The position numbers and the translations under genes are program-made. From the NCBI GenBank assembly GCA_963556495.2, contig OY747702.1:57471286-57535285 (forward strand): a stretch of DNA of 64,000 nucleotides, read 5' to 3'. Source of the DNA: Valencia hispanica. Taxonomy: Eukaryota > Chordata > Actinopteri > Cyprinodontiformes > Valenciidae. This document shows, in pieces, positions 30,803 through 41,696 of the stretch (its first letter is position 1; every line of letters starts with the position of its first letter). The notes beneath the pieces were generated by a model, which was not told where the DNA came from, made no database searches, and saw nothing but the letters and a program-made list of their open reading frames with translations.

Positions 30803-31361
30803 ATACCCAAGAGCACAAACTTCCTATATAATAATTCATATTCAATACTTCAGATAGAAATTGGTCATAACATCCCTTTAAACAGGACAAGAAATCTTTA
30901 AACATGCACAGTTTAACATCATAACTTTGACAAAACAAAGTATTTTCACTGATGACTTTAGTTTTCTAAACCAATACATAGCATTTTAGAAAATACTTCA
31001 CTTAAATACCTTGTCTCTTCAAGACTTCTAACATTTTTAATAATCAATACTATGAATTTGTTTTTAGCTCTGTTTTTACTATTTTTATTCTACACTTTTA
31101 ATGTATTTTTATACTTAAGCATTTTAACAATTTAACTGTTCACATTGTTTTGACTAAATTAATAGCATGTCTTTTCATGCACCTAAATCTACTCCTTAGC
31201 TACAAAACTGAAAAAAAGAGTACTGCTCCTTTAATGGTGCGTTTTTGCAAGCTTTACCCTGTACATAGGGAGTCATTACTTACACTCTGAATCAAATTAC
31301 CATATAACAGCTCGGATTTTGGCAATAAACCATAAATTAAACGTCCATTCTGCCACAAGTA
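30803..31361. other. Unassigned A+T-rich sequence
   Basis: Nothing recognisable. It lies between the two direct-repeat blocks. Confidence 0.4.
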
Positions 31362-32420
31362 AAGGCAAAGCAAGTTTATTTGTATAGAACACTTTCAACA
31401 ACAAGGCAATTCAAGGTGCTTTACATAATTAGATGTAAAGCACCTTGATAAAATAAAAGCAGCAGTAAAAGCATAAATTACAACATTAGAGACACATAAC
31501 ACATGACACATTAAAACATGACAATCCAGTTATTAATCGCTTACTCAAAGGCAGCTCTAAAAAGATGGTTTTTAGCTTTGATAGAAAGGAATTCAGTGTT
31601 TCAGCAGCTTTGCAGTGGTCTGGAGGTTTGTTAAGATAAGGGGAGCCTAGAAACTGAAACCTGCTTCTCCATGTTGCGATCTAATTGTAGGGATGATGAG
31701 TAGACTAGAGTTGGAAGACCTGAGTGATCTGGGGGGTTGGTATAGTGGTAACAACTCTTCCACTTACTTTGGTGCTAAGCCATACAATGATTTATTATTG
31801 AAGTCTAGTCTCTGAGCTACAGGAAACCAGTGTTTGGACTTTAGAACTGGGGTGATGTGCTCTACTTTTGTGGTCCTAGTGAGGACACAAGCAGCAGCGT
31901 TCTAGATCAGTTGCATCTGTCTGATTGACTTTTTAGGCAGACCTATGAATACATTGTTGCGGTAACCAATCTAAATATAAATAAACGCATGGATGAGTTT
32001 TTCCAGGTCCTGTTGCGACATCAGTCCTTTAATCCTAGAAATGTTCTTCAGTTGATAGAAGGCTGACCTTGTTGTTGCCTTTATGTGACCCTGGAGGTTC
32101 AGGTCTGTGTCCATTACTACACCTAGATTTTTGGCCTGATCAGTAGTTTCTAGCTGTATTGACTGAAGCTGTGTGCTGAATATTGATCGTTCCTCTTTAG
32201 GTCCAAAGACAATTATTTCAGTTTTGTTTCTATTCAGCTGGAGAAAATTATGGAACATCCATCCACTGATTTGCTCGATGCATTCACTTAGGGTGGGAAG
32301 TCACCTGGTCGTCATTGTAATGTAGAGCTGAGTCTCATCTGCATAGTTATGGTAACCAATCTTGTTGCTTGTCATAATATGTTTTAAAGGGAGCATGTAT
32401 ATATTAAATAGGATGGGCCC
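31362..32420 (-). mobile_element. L2-B LINE 3' fragment, strongly decayed
   Basis: The minus-strand copy starts with GGCAAAGCAAGTTTATTTG and the CAAGGTGCTTTACAT stem. It runs through decayed ORF2 sequence to about 32420, just after the region equivalent to GPLLFNIYM. The most readable stretch, 32258-31971, encodes [36 protein letters not shown] and [18 protein letters not shown]. Many stops and small deletions are present (for example near 31790-31800). It is older than the 19.5 and 42 kb copies. Confidence 0.83.
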
Positions 32421-32494
32421 AGAGATGAAGACCAAAACAATGTAGTTGGTATTAAAACGTTTTAATAGATGCACAGCAACAAAGTGGCACTAGC

Positions 32495-32975
32495 TGCGTT
32501 TACATGGACACAAGTAATCGGATTAAAAACCTGATCGGAATAAAAATGCTTAATGTAAACACGCCATTCAGGAAACTGATCAGATCACACTAATTCGGAT
32601 CAAGATTTCATTCCGATTGAGACGGCTGGGTTATGCCGATTGTTAATACAAGTGTTCATGTAAACACTTATTCCGAATGTCGGTTATTACTGCGCATGTC
32701 TGTTACATCATGCATAGACGTACAAGCACACTCTTAAGAAGATCGTACCGCTCCATTTTAAACACTCGCAGCCATGTTTGTTTACAGTGGAAGTCTGTTA
32801 CCGTTTCCGGTATTTCACATAGCTCTGCACATGTCAAAATGAATTATTCCAATCGAACGTGTGGCGGATGTAAACACTTGTTATAATTGGATTCATTTTT
32901 TCAGGGCCCATTTATACAGTCAAATTCTAATCCGAACTATGATCTGATTAAAGATATATTGAACATGTAAACGCA
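32495..32975. mobile_element. MITE-like DNA transposon with TGCGTTTACATG ends
   Basis: The first 12 bases (TGCGTTTACATG) and the last 12 (CATGTAAACGCA) are perfect inverted repeats. Internal motifs also recur in both orientations: AATCGGATTAAAAACCTGATCGG on the left, and CTAATCCGAAC and CATGTAAACAC further in. The 481-bp element has no coding capacity. No clear target duplication is visible, so I leave the superfamily open. Confidence 0.75.
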
Positions 32976-33171
32976 TCCAATGTGAAATCACCAGTCCTTC
33001 AACTAACTCAACACGCATGGTCCAAGTCCGTTAGTATAGAGTAATCAATCCGGGGTTCCACAAAACATTCATCAGAAAACGAATCACCGAACTCATTAGT
33101 TGACCCCCAATTAAACAACCCATTCAACTACTGATAATCCACACATTTGCATTAAAATACATATTTAACAA

Positions 33172-33243
33172 GCTATGGCACAAAGATGAGACACACACAT
33201 TGAGCTTCTTTTAGCATTCAACACAAATGTTTATTCTTCGTCT
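33172..33243 (-). repeat. Right copy of the diverged direct repeat
   Basis: Partner of 30727-30802: GCTATGGCACAAAGATGAGACACACAC, TTTTAGCATTCAACAC and TTTATTCTTC. An AATAAA occurs on the minus strand, as in the left copy. Confidence 0.5.
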
Positions 33244-35479
33244 GCGTGCCCATAAACCTACTCTATGATGTGCAATAAACAATTGAACACAAAATGGCTT
33301 ATAAAAACGACATGGTAAAGATAACGCTGAAAAATATTGCTGGGTTGCCATTTTTTTTCTCTTTATACAACAATTAGTACTTTCATTTAAGTATAACTTG
33401 ACTTGTTTCCCACCCCTCAAATGTTCCAACTACAGAAAACAGACAAAAATGCTTTTTATTTTTGCTAAATATGTTCTGTCTTTTAAATTAACTAGAAAAA
33501 CATGTTTTAGCAACATCTGTTTCAATTTTATTCCAATAAATCACAGACAATAAAAACATCGTTGCATCTTTGTTTTTTTTCTGATACAAAGAAAATACTC
33601 ATGTGAATGAACACAAGTCGAAGCATTAGAAAGAAAAGCATTCTGAGCAGCGCTGTATCTCCTCAAGATGATCTGTCAGGCTGCTTATTGCAAATGTCAA
33701 ATCTGAGGAACCTGCATTATATTCCCACTTTTTGCAGATCAGACAGTGGATTTCATTTTGAATTCCTATAGACATGGATGTCTTAATCATCTCTGTGCTT
33801 TCTCATTCTATGAGAATCAGATACTTTGGTGTAGTGCTGGTTTGAAAAGGAGTAGTAAATGTTATTAAATGTTTTAGTTTTCACCATAAATCGAAGCCAA
33901 CCAATAATGAATTTTTATATGCAGCAGCAGAGGTTCTTTTTAATCCTTGAAAGAGTAATGTGCCATTATTCAAATGTAGTGCATTGACCAAAGCAACAAT
34001 TAATAAAAAAATTAGTTAGGGTGATTTATTTCTCTTCTGAAGTATTATTGAAACAAAAATATTAAGAGTGTACCAAAGTGTGATTCTTTACTTCAGTACT
34101 GATGCATTTTTTAAAACAATTTCCATGTTTTCATCTTTCTAATTTTGATGTATATCATTCAGAAAAACTTTGTACTTTTCAGAGAAAACATGCCATATGA
34201 ATCCAACACTCCCTTGCAAAATTAATCCTACTACTTTAAAATGTTTTAATTTTAATCACATTCCAACAACAAACTGCAACGTTTTAATGGGGATATTATT
34301 TGGATAAACACAAAATAGTGACCAACTGTAACGAAAATAACATGAAAAATATGTTTTTTTAATAAATAAAAATCTGAAAAGTGTGGAGTGCATTTGGAAC
34401 CAGCCTTCCTGAGTCAGCTACAGCTGCAGGTCTACAGACAGAAATGTTTACTCACTTTTCTTTGTGAAACAGCTCAAGCTCGGTCAGATTGGATGCCGAA
34501 CATTATGAAACTCAATGTTTATATTATAAACGTTCCTCATAGTGTACTTATCAGGTTACATTCCATTGCAACCACAGACCTCTGCACACATTTACACAGT
34601 CGTCAAAGTTGAGTCATGACTTTGTCCATCACAGTAAAGGATTTTTAATTTATCTCTCTTCTCTAGTGAATTTTCTGTTTATGATCATATATTATGCACA
34701 TATAATTTGTTTATACTGGAGTTTTTTAACTTGTGGCTACTATTTACTAGGATTGAGATCTACCAAATTAGTAAGTGCACTCTTTAAAGCGTCCAAAAAA
34801 ACTCTGCTTCGTTCACGGCCGACGCTCCATGGCTGTTTAAAAGGACAGGAAGCCCCGAATTATTAGAACTCTTTAGGGCGATACAAGACACATGGTACGT
34901 CCTCTGACCTCTTGTCAGGAATTCAAAAACCTCTGTTACTCACTGTCAGTTTTTTACTTATCATTCTCTTTTTTGTTGTTATTTCTTAGCTTTTTCTTAT
35001 CAGAACTTTCTTTCTGACGATGGGGGCCCACACATCTCCAACCACACTCTGAGAAGAATTAAATTAATTTCCGTTACCTTGAGACAGTAAGTAATGCAGG
35101 CGTTTGGCAGTTGACCGTGTCGATGATCTCCTTCCCGGTTAGCCTGGTTCGGCTCATCAGTTGTTGGTTGTGTTGGCAACATGTACAGAAATGAAACAGT
35201 TACATAAACAGACACACAGCTTCTGTAATCTGCAATGCAGCCTTGAACTGCTACGTTTGTTGATTATACACACCCTGTTTTGGTTTTCCTGATTTGACAA
35301 TCTTAGTCTGAGAAATCATTTATCAGCTGGATGTTTTTGCCAAGAAAGTTTGACAGGTCACACTGAACTGGCAACGAAGGCCGACTCCCTAAAGCCAGAC
35401 CTCGATTAGTTTTACAAAACATAATGTTTCCCCACAAAAACACATGTATCAGGACACTCAAATTTTCTCCAGAACACGT
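33244..35479. other. Unassigned sequence
   Basis: About 2.2 kb of A+T-rich DNA. Open frames at 34388-34612 and 34609-34866 (74 and 85 codons) show no domain pattern and no conserved neighbour. No RNA gene seen. Confidence 0.45.
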
Positions 35480-35581
35480 GCCAATCTACCACAACAAAGT
35501 CTTACCAAAGATTCTTAATTGGATTTAGCTCTGGACTTTAACAAAGACCATTCTAACAAATGAATATACTTTAATCTAAAC

Positions 35582-35803
35582 TATTGGTTCCCAAATCCAA
35601 TCCTCGTGACATAGCATCCTGCAGCTTTTAGATGGATTCCTGCTCCATCACACTTGAATCAGATGGATGAATATCCTCATCAGTATCTTATTCAGCTCTG
35701 CGGAGGCCTGGTAACGAGCCATTTGAGTCAGGTGGGCTGAAGAAGGGTTGTTTCTAAAAGTTGCAGAATAGTAGCTGTGCGGGATTGGACTTGGGCACCT
35801 CTC
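35582..35803. mobile_element. hAT-type MITE, copy 2, nested in Tc1
   Basis: A 222-bp palindromic element flanked by perfect 8-bp ATCTAAAC duplications (35574-35581 and 35804-35811). It shares the layout of the 9420-9648 copy: CCTGCAGCTTTTAGATGG and CACTTGAATCAGATGGATG on the left half, GGAGGCCTGGTAACGAGCC and TTTGAGTCAGGTGGG on the right half. The terminal bases have decayed (TATTGG and CCTCTC). Confidence 0.82.
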
Positions 35804-36986
35804 ATCTAAACATGCATTGCCTTTCTGGCTGTATGTTTAGGGTGGTTGAACCTCCACCCCAGTCTCAGGTCTTCTAAAGTGTCTGACAGGCTTTCTGCCA
35901 GGATTGTCCTGGATTTAGCTCCATCCTTCTTCCTGTCAATTCTTGAGAAGCTTCCCTGTCCCTGCTGAAGAGAAACATTCCCACAGCATGATGTTACTAG
36001 CAGTAACTAGTAACTAGTTACTGTAATGACGTTACTATTTTTGTAACGTAGTAGTGTAACGCATTACTGCGGCCAACACTGTAATGACATTACAATTACT
36101 TTCGAAAATATGATGTCCTTACTCGTTACATAACCTGTTCCACCCCACAGCCCCGCCGCTGGGTCACTGTGGGGGAAGGGCGGGGAAATGTCCGAATTTA
36201 GTTGACCTGTGGTCACTGATTGCTAAGCATGTCCTATCATTATACACCTCAGAATCTCAGCTAAAGACTCATATAAATCTTTTGTGTGACCTCCAAAACC
36301 AGAAAAAATAAAAAGCAATTAAAGGAACAGTTGTGCTATTTTGCGGGTTTTACATGAACACATTCAACCAAATCTGTCGGTCACTCTGCCGAACAGAACT
36401 AAGCAAACTTTGCCTTCTCTGAAAGCCAGCATCTAACAGATTCTAAAGCTGCAAGTGTCATCAGGCTACGTGCAAATTTCAGCAAATGAGCAGCAAAATA
36501 AGCCCAAAAATACGTACAGCATTTGAAAAACTAGAGCATAAATTCTTTCTTACCTTTGTTTTTTCCTTGCTGAAAAGAATAATCCACCGTGATATGACTG
36601 TATTTCCAGAATAACAAAAATATCCAGTGTGCATTTAGAAAAGAAAAAGTAAAAAAAACGTAATCCTTTGCCATTATTTTTTACATTTGATTCGCGGAGG
36701 CTCGACCTTGTCAGACATGCGCACTGTGAACTTTCCCCATGTAAACATTTGCTTTGTCCAATCTGCTTCAAAGTTCTGATGTCAGCGTGATTCTATAGGA
36801 CCTTACGATTCTAACCATATGTCAATCATCCAAATCAGCCAATAGAAACTGGAATTACAGGTCTGCGTAATTCTAAAAACAGATATTTTGTTTACCTCGG
36901 TGGCGAGCTCTGTGACGCAGTTATGCGCAGGTGAGCAGATGAGCAGGTGACGATTCAGCTTCGATCGTTTTGTTTAAGTTCGAAAA

Positions 36987-37117
36987 ATGGCGCTTCAAGA
37001 GAAGAGAATCATCAATGACGAAGCCCTGGCGATTATTTAGAATGATAGTTCATCGGAGGTTTGTGTTGAGGACTCGTCCTCAGAAGAGGAAAACCGAATT
37101 TTACCGGAAGAAGAGAG
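36987..37117 (+). pseudogene. First-exon-like remnant, acidic, with splice donor
   Basis: From ATG 36987 the frame reads MALQEKRIINDEALAII, then a TAG at 37038-37040, then an acidic serine-rich stretch (NDSSSEVCVEDSSSEEE) ending at AG|GTATGT (37118), a strong splice-donor match. This resembles the N-terminal exon of a domesticated or autonomous DNA-transposon gene, but no zinc-binding or catalytic motif is present and the family is not identified. It lies inside the hAT-like element. Confidence 0.35.
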
Positions 37118-37234
37118 GTATGTCCCAACTAGCTAATGCTAATAGCTCTGTCAGCCATTTTATATATATGTTTTCTTTCTTATTTGTGTTTCTTAGATGT
37201 TTGGGTAGGCTATATACATTTTTTAAAACTGTGC

Positions 37235-37240
<6 letters not shown>

Positions 37241-37302
<62 letters not shown>
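37241..37302. repeat. (AT)n microsatellite, about 31 units
   Basis: Pure alternating AT inside the hAT-like element, preceded by GTGCGTGTGT. A shorter TATATATATATA lies at about 37362-37373. Confidence 0.97.
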
Positions 37303-37305
<3 letters not shown>

Positions 37306-37680
37306 CGTAGATATGTGTACATAGATGTGTCTAAAATATATTTGTGGGTTGTATTTGTAGTTATATATATATATTCTAACTCTTTTTCTGTCATAATATT
37401 CTTTTAGTCACCTCGGCATTCATTTCAGGTATGATGTTTTAGAACGTTGCAAGAGTAGTGTAACTAGTAATGTAACTAAGTTACTTTCCAAAAAACGTAA
37501 CTTAGTAATGTAAGGGATTACTTTTATGAGAAGTAATGAGTAATTTGTAATGGATTACTTTTTTTGAGTAACTTCCCCAACACTGGTTACCAGCACCTTG
37601 TTTCACCATGAGTATAGTGTGTTCAGAGTGATGCACAGAGGTATTTTTCTTTCACATACAGCATTTTCCATTTATTCTAA

Positions 37681-38555
37681 AATAAAAAATATATAAGTCT
37701 ATATTTTTCTCATGGACCAGTTTACTATCAGACAATATTCACACAGCCTGCTGAATAAATACAACAGAATCAAAAGATAGAACTGGCATAAATATTTAAA
37801 AATATAATAATAAATGTAAATCCAATGTGTGCTCATAACTATATTAGTGTGTAACAATTATAAATAATCTTACGAGCAAAAGTCAGAACCCAAAATTTAG
37901 CCGAAACCCCAAGGAAAGATGCAATAAGTTCATTTAAGAAAGGTAATGGTGCTGGTAGATGAGTTTCAATGATGGACTGGTTCAGGTGACTGGCCTGGAA
38001 GACAGTGATTGGACAAAAACAACCCAGGAAATCAAAACAGGAAATGCAGTGATTACCTGGAAGCAGGAAGCCACAGTGCTCAGTGCTAATGACAAATTGA
38101 CCCAATGGGTGGTTCCACAATCGATTCGGAGCAATACACGTCTGGTCCGAGTTTCCAGCAATAAGGACTATAATTCTATGGGCTTAAATCTAGGTCAATG
38201 ACAGACGTGGTTAAAACCAAGAGACACAGAAACCAGAAGGATCAGGCAGAGGTAAAAAATCAAGCAAGTTCAGGGTCTAAAGATAGCAGGAAAGCAGGAA
38301 CAAGGCTTGAAAACTGTGGCTTTGGCAACAGACAATCTTGCACTGAGCAGCAGGAGACAGGTGCTTAAGTAGGAAGCAGAGCAGGTGGCATCAATCAGCT
38401 GCTGCAGCAGGAAGGAGAACAGGTAACATAGCAAACACAGCAGAATCATGACATAGCGTTTCCTTAACATTGCGCCAAAAACATAACTGTGTTGCTCTCT
38501 GTGTCAGATGTTTAGTTACTTCCCTGCATCCTTTATTGATAATGGTAAATGTAAT
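37681..38555. other. Unassigned sequence, possible repeat at 38100-38460
   Basis: No coding region recognised. The part from about 38170 to 38460 (GATCAGGCAGAGGT, AGCAGGAGACAGGTG, AGCAGGAAGGAGAACAGGT) has the purine-rich look of a dispersed fish repeat. I have no second copy in this window to prove it. Confidence 0.35.
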
Positions 38556-38581
38556 AAATATAACTTTTTTTTAGCTTTGGA

Positions 38582-39415
38582 GGTGATGGTATCAGAATCC
38601 ACGCTGTTGAAAAACCAGCAGATAGCTGAGGCCCATTATCCAGCATGGAACCAACAAGGACAGAACCCCCTAGCCATCCTCCAACACAACCCGTGCAGTC
38701 GGGACCTCAGGTCGGTTGGGTGACAGTACGTAGGAAGCATAGTTCCAGAACCCAGCCCACGGGTCACCAACAACCCGTCCACCTTTCTAACAGATTTCCC
38801 GCGCTCAGCGACACACCCGGTGAGAAGCCGACCCTGGAAATCAGTAGTAACATTAGAGACACCAGTGACCATAGTCAAATGCTTGCCAGGGGCCAGAACA
38901 GGCGACATCAAATCCTACCTGAAACTGCAGGCTAAGGATAAATGTAAATACATTAAGATTTTTAATCATGCTGGTGGTAATATCACCCAATTACGACAAT
39001 CGAAGATCCCTAAAATTTGTGTTGCGTCGATGTGTAAGTTTGTCAAAACAATGTCGGACTCTGTAATCTTTTTCTGGTCCCCTGCCTGATCAGACAAGTG
39101 ACGACATGTTTAGCCTCACGCTGTCATTCCACCAATGGTTCTCTGGTTAGTGTCCTGCAAACAATGTGGGCTACATAGATTACTGGCGAAATTTTGGTGA
39201 AAACCTGGTCTGATCCGGAAAGATGGCATCCATCCCACTTTGGATGGAGCAGCTCTTCTTTCTAGGAATTTTGCCGAATTTATTAGTCCTCCAAAACACC
39301 GACAACCCAGGGTCCAGACCAGGAAGCAGAGTCGTAGTTTAACCCACCTCTCTGTAGCTTCTGTACTGTTACCCACCCATTACCCCATTGAGACAGTGTC
39401 TTCATCACAGCCATA
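38582..39415 (+). pseudogene. L2-D ORF1 remnant with SGNH-like blocks
   Basis: Pieces in different frames give a readable order: QVGWVTVRRKHS and NRFPALSDTPGEKP (38645-38820); KCLPGARTGDIKSYLKLQAKDK, then FNHAGGNITQLRQSK (block III, GGN where G-N-D is expected) at 38820-39089; then DGIHPTLDGAALLSRNFAEFI (block V, intact Asp and His) near 39220-39280. Block I is lost. Several stops and frameshifts show that it is dead. Confidence 0.75.
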
Positions 39416-39452
39416 ATAAAATGGATTAACAAGAGCAAATCATTTAAATCTC

Positions 39453-40430
39453 ATGAAGACAAATACGACTTTGATTAAACAAAAAAGTAAAACTATTAAA
39501 TGTGGCTTACACATAAGATCTCTCTCCCCAAAGACTTTGTTAGTAAATGACTTGATTTGTGAAAATCAAATTAACTTGTTTTGTCTTACAGAAACCTGGC
39601 TGCAGCAGGAGGATTATGTCAGTATAAATGAATCAACTCCTTTGAATTATTTAAATTTCACATTCCTAGAAGTACTGGGTGAGGAGGAGTTCCAACCATT
39701 TTTCATTCTGATTTACTAATTAATCCAGGACCAATTGATAGCTACAGTTCTTTTGAACATCTAACCCTGAGTTTTCCTTATCCAAGTAGCAAAACATTAA
39801 GACCCCTTTTGTTTGTGGTTTTGTATCATCCACCAGGCTCTTACTCTAAATTCTTAGATCAGATCTCAAATTTTTTATCTGATTTAGTATTAAATACTGA
39901 TAGGGTCATTATAGTGGGGGATTTCAATATTCATGTGGACACTGAAAGTGATAGCCTAAATGCAGCCTTTAATGATATCTTAGACTGCATTGGCTTTACT
40001 CAAAAAGTACAGGGACCCACAAACTCGGATCAACACACTTTGGACCTTGTACTGACATACATTGAGTGTGAGGAAATAACAGTCCTCCCACATAACCCGG
40101 TTGTCTGACCATTTTTTGATAACTTTTGAATTTACTTTAATTGACCATCTTAAACCTGAAAGAAAATGTCAATATAGTGGAGCTTTATCAGACACTTTTA
40201 TCAGACAGTTTAATAACAGTAAAGAATCTGTTCCATTCTTACTTTTAGTGTCTCAAAATAACACAGTGGAGAGACGCATTTCCATCTCTAACCCTTCAGA
40301 AATCAATGGTCTGGTTCATAGTGTTACTTCCTCATTGCATTAGATAGTGTAGCCCCCTTAAAAAATAAAGTGATTAGCCATAGGAGGCTGACTCCTTGGT
40401 TTAATGCAGAGCTGCGTACTTTAATCACAT
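39453..40430 (+). pseudogene. L2-D ORF2 endonuclease remnant
   Basis: The segment 39453-39719 reads [22 protein letters not shown] and [14 protein letters not shown]. The segment 39809-40108 carries VGDFNIHVDTESDSL (catalytic box), DQHTLDLVLT and the LSDHFLITF equivalent, split by a frameshift at about 40101. The segment 40101-40343 continues the linker (FIRQFNNSKES). Frameshifts near 39700 and 40100 and a stop at 40343 prevent expression. Confidence 0.8.
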
Positions 40431-40433
40431 AAG

Positions 40434-41129
40434 ACACATAACAAAGTAAGAGCGCCCCCAGCAAAGACTGTTATCATACAAGACAGATCAATTAATGGAA
40501 TTGAGCCTTTTTGTAGCAAGAATACCAAAGTTTATAGCTGCTACAAAAATACAGTGAGAGAAATATCAGAAAAAATCCCTAAAATCTTGGACCAACATCC
40601 TGCTTTGGAAAAGCTCGTCATTCACGCTGGATCAGCAGATATCGCGATGAGACAATCAGAGATTCTGAAGAGAGACTTTTCTGATCTCCTACAGAGACTT
40701 GATGGACTTAACGTAAACATCCTCATCAGCAGACCAGTCCCTGAAGGGAATGATGAAAGATTTAGCAGACTCCGCATGCTCCATAAATGGTTGAAGAAAC
40801 AATCAGCTGAGAAGTCGTTCACATTTATTAATAATTTCAAAGTATTTGGAAGTGCTAATCATCTGTTCAAAGCAGGAATGCGCTATTTGCACAGGTCCGG
40901 AGTAAGGCTGTTAGCAGCCAACATTTTTTCTTATCAACATCAGAAAGCAAAACACTTGCTCCCAAAAGCTGACCTTGAGGCGCCCATGGATATCAGAGAA
41001 CAAAAACAGCAAGTCATGTTGACACCACAGGGCCGAACAGATAAACAACATCAGAGATTAAGTCTTCATCTTCCTGTGACTCAGCCACGTCAAATGAGTC
41101 TCCATTTAGAAACTTTACAGACAGACTGA
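40434..41129 (+). pseudogene. L2-B ORF1, N-terminally truncated; esterase-like fold with degenerate catalytic blocks
   Basis: The frame is open from about 40506 to TGA 41127-41129; the family start codon is not included. It encodes KVYSCYKNTVREISEKIPKI, then KLVIHAGSADIAMRQSEILKRDF, NILISRPVPEGNDERFSRL and FKVFGSANHLFKAGMRYLHRSG. This is the L2 ORF1 SGNH domain, but block III reads GSAD rather than GTND, and the block V position reads AGMRYLHRSG rather than DGLHLN. The C-terminal tail of about 60 residues is Gln-rich. A TAG near 40500 (TTAATGGAATTGAG...TTTTTGTAGC) is out of this frame. Truncation makes it non-functional. Confidence 0.75.
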
Positions 41130-41248
41130 ATGAGCAAATCAAATTTGGGACACAATTAACACCTAAACTTAGACTACACCAAACGCCTGGGACTAGTGTC
41201 CATAAGCCTGGGAGCTTCCCCCCACTGATTATTACAGATATCTGATAT

Positions 41249-41689
41249 TTGAGGGAACCGGGCAATAAATCCACCCCTACCGTCTCCCAGAATTCACCCG
41301 GCACCCCTGAGGCTATATCAGTGATTATCAGCAGCAGAAAACATAAACCGTTAACCACACGCTCTCATTTTAAACAAAATCTCAAATTGATAACCTGTCA
41401 GAAGGTTCAGCTGCCCATCATCACAATACTTAAGTTAGCTTTATTAAACATTAGATCTCTATCCGGGAAGTCTTTTCTTATCAATGACTTCATCACTGAG
41501 CATAATTTACACGCCCTTTTTTTATCAGAAACTTGGCTAGATGAAAATAACGAAACAACTTCATTAATAGAATCCAGTCCTCCAAATTATAATTTCTTAA
41601 GCGAGAACAGAAAACACAAACGAGGCGGAGGTGTAGCCACCATCTTTCACAACTCAATAAACTTTAAAAAGGTAACTCTGGGTAACTAA
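41249..41689 (+). pseudogene. L2-B ORF2 start: partial endonuclease
   Basis: The frame starts MREPGNKSTPTVSQ and enters the EN core at KLALLNIRSLSGKSFLINDFI and LFLSETWLDENN, ending HKRGGGVATIFHNSINFKK. It stops at the internal deletion, so the GDFN and SDH boxes are lost. It lies 119 bp after the ORF1 stop and in a different frame from it, unlike L2-A. Confidence 0.8.
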
Positions 41690-41696
41690 TCCTTTA

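Larger units (their letters stand above)
36001..37585. mobile_element. hAT-like element with CAG...CTG ends, nested in Tc1
   Basis: It begins CAGTAACTAGTAACTAG and ends TTCCCCAACACTG. Both subterminal regions are rich in GTAACG and GTTACT motifs in inverted orientation (36001-36130 and 37440-37585), as in the abundant fish elements with a GTGTTGGGGAAGTTAC terminus. Flanks are GTTACTAG (35993-36000) and GTTACCAG (37586-37593), an 8-bp duplication with one mismatch. The left end appears shortened by replication of GTAACTA units. The interior (36160-37430) includes an exon-like stretch and an (AT)n tract but no complete transposase. Confidence 0.8.
35480..37680 (-). mobile_element. Tc1-like transposase remnant broken by two hAT insertions
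   Basis: Three pieces of one Tc1-like transposase region are collinear: 35480-35581, 35804-35992 and 37594-37680. Their wording matches a Tc1-type transposase on the minus strand: TTGGATTTAGCTCTGGAC (the SPDLNP region), CTGGCTGTATGTTTAG, CCCTGTCCCTGCTGAAGAG, CCCACAGCATGATG (QHHAVG-like) and TTTCACCATGAG. Joining across each insertion restores the expected order once one target copy is removed. Only the transposase core remains. No terminal repeats were recognised. Confidence 0.7.
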
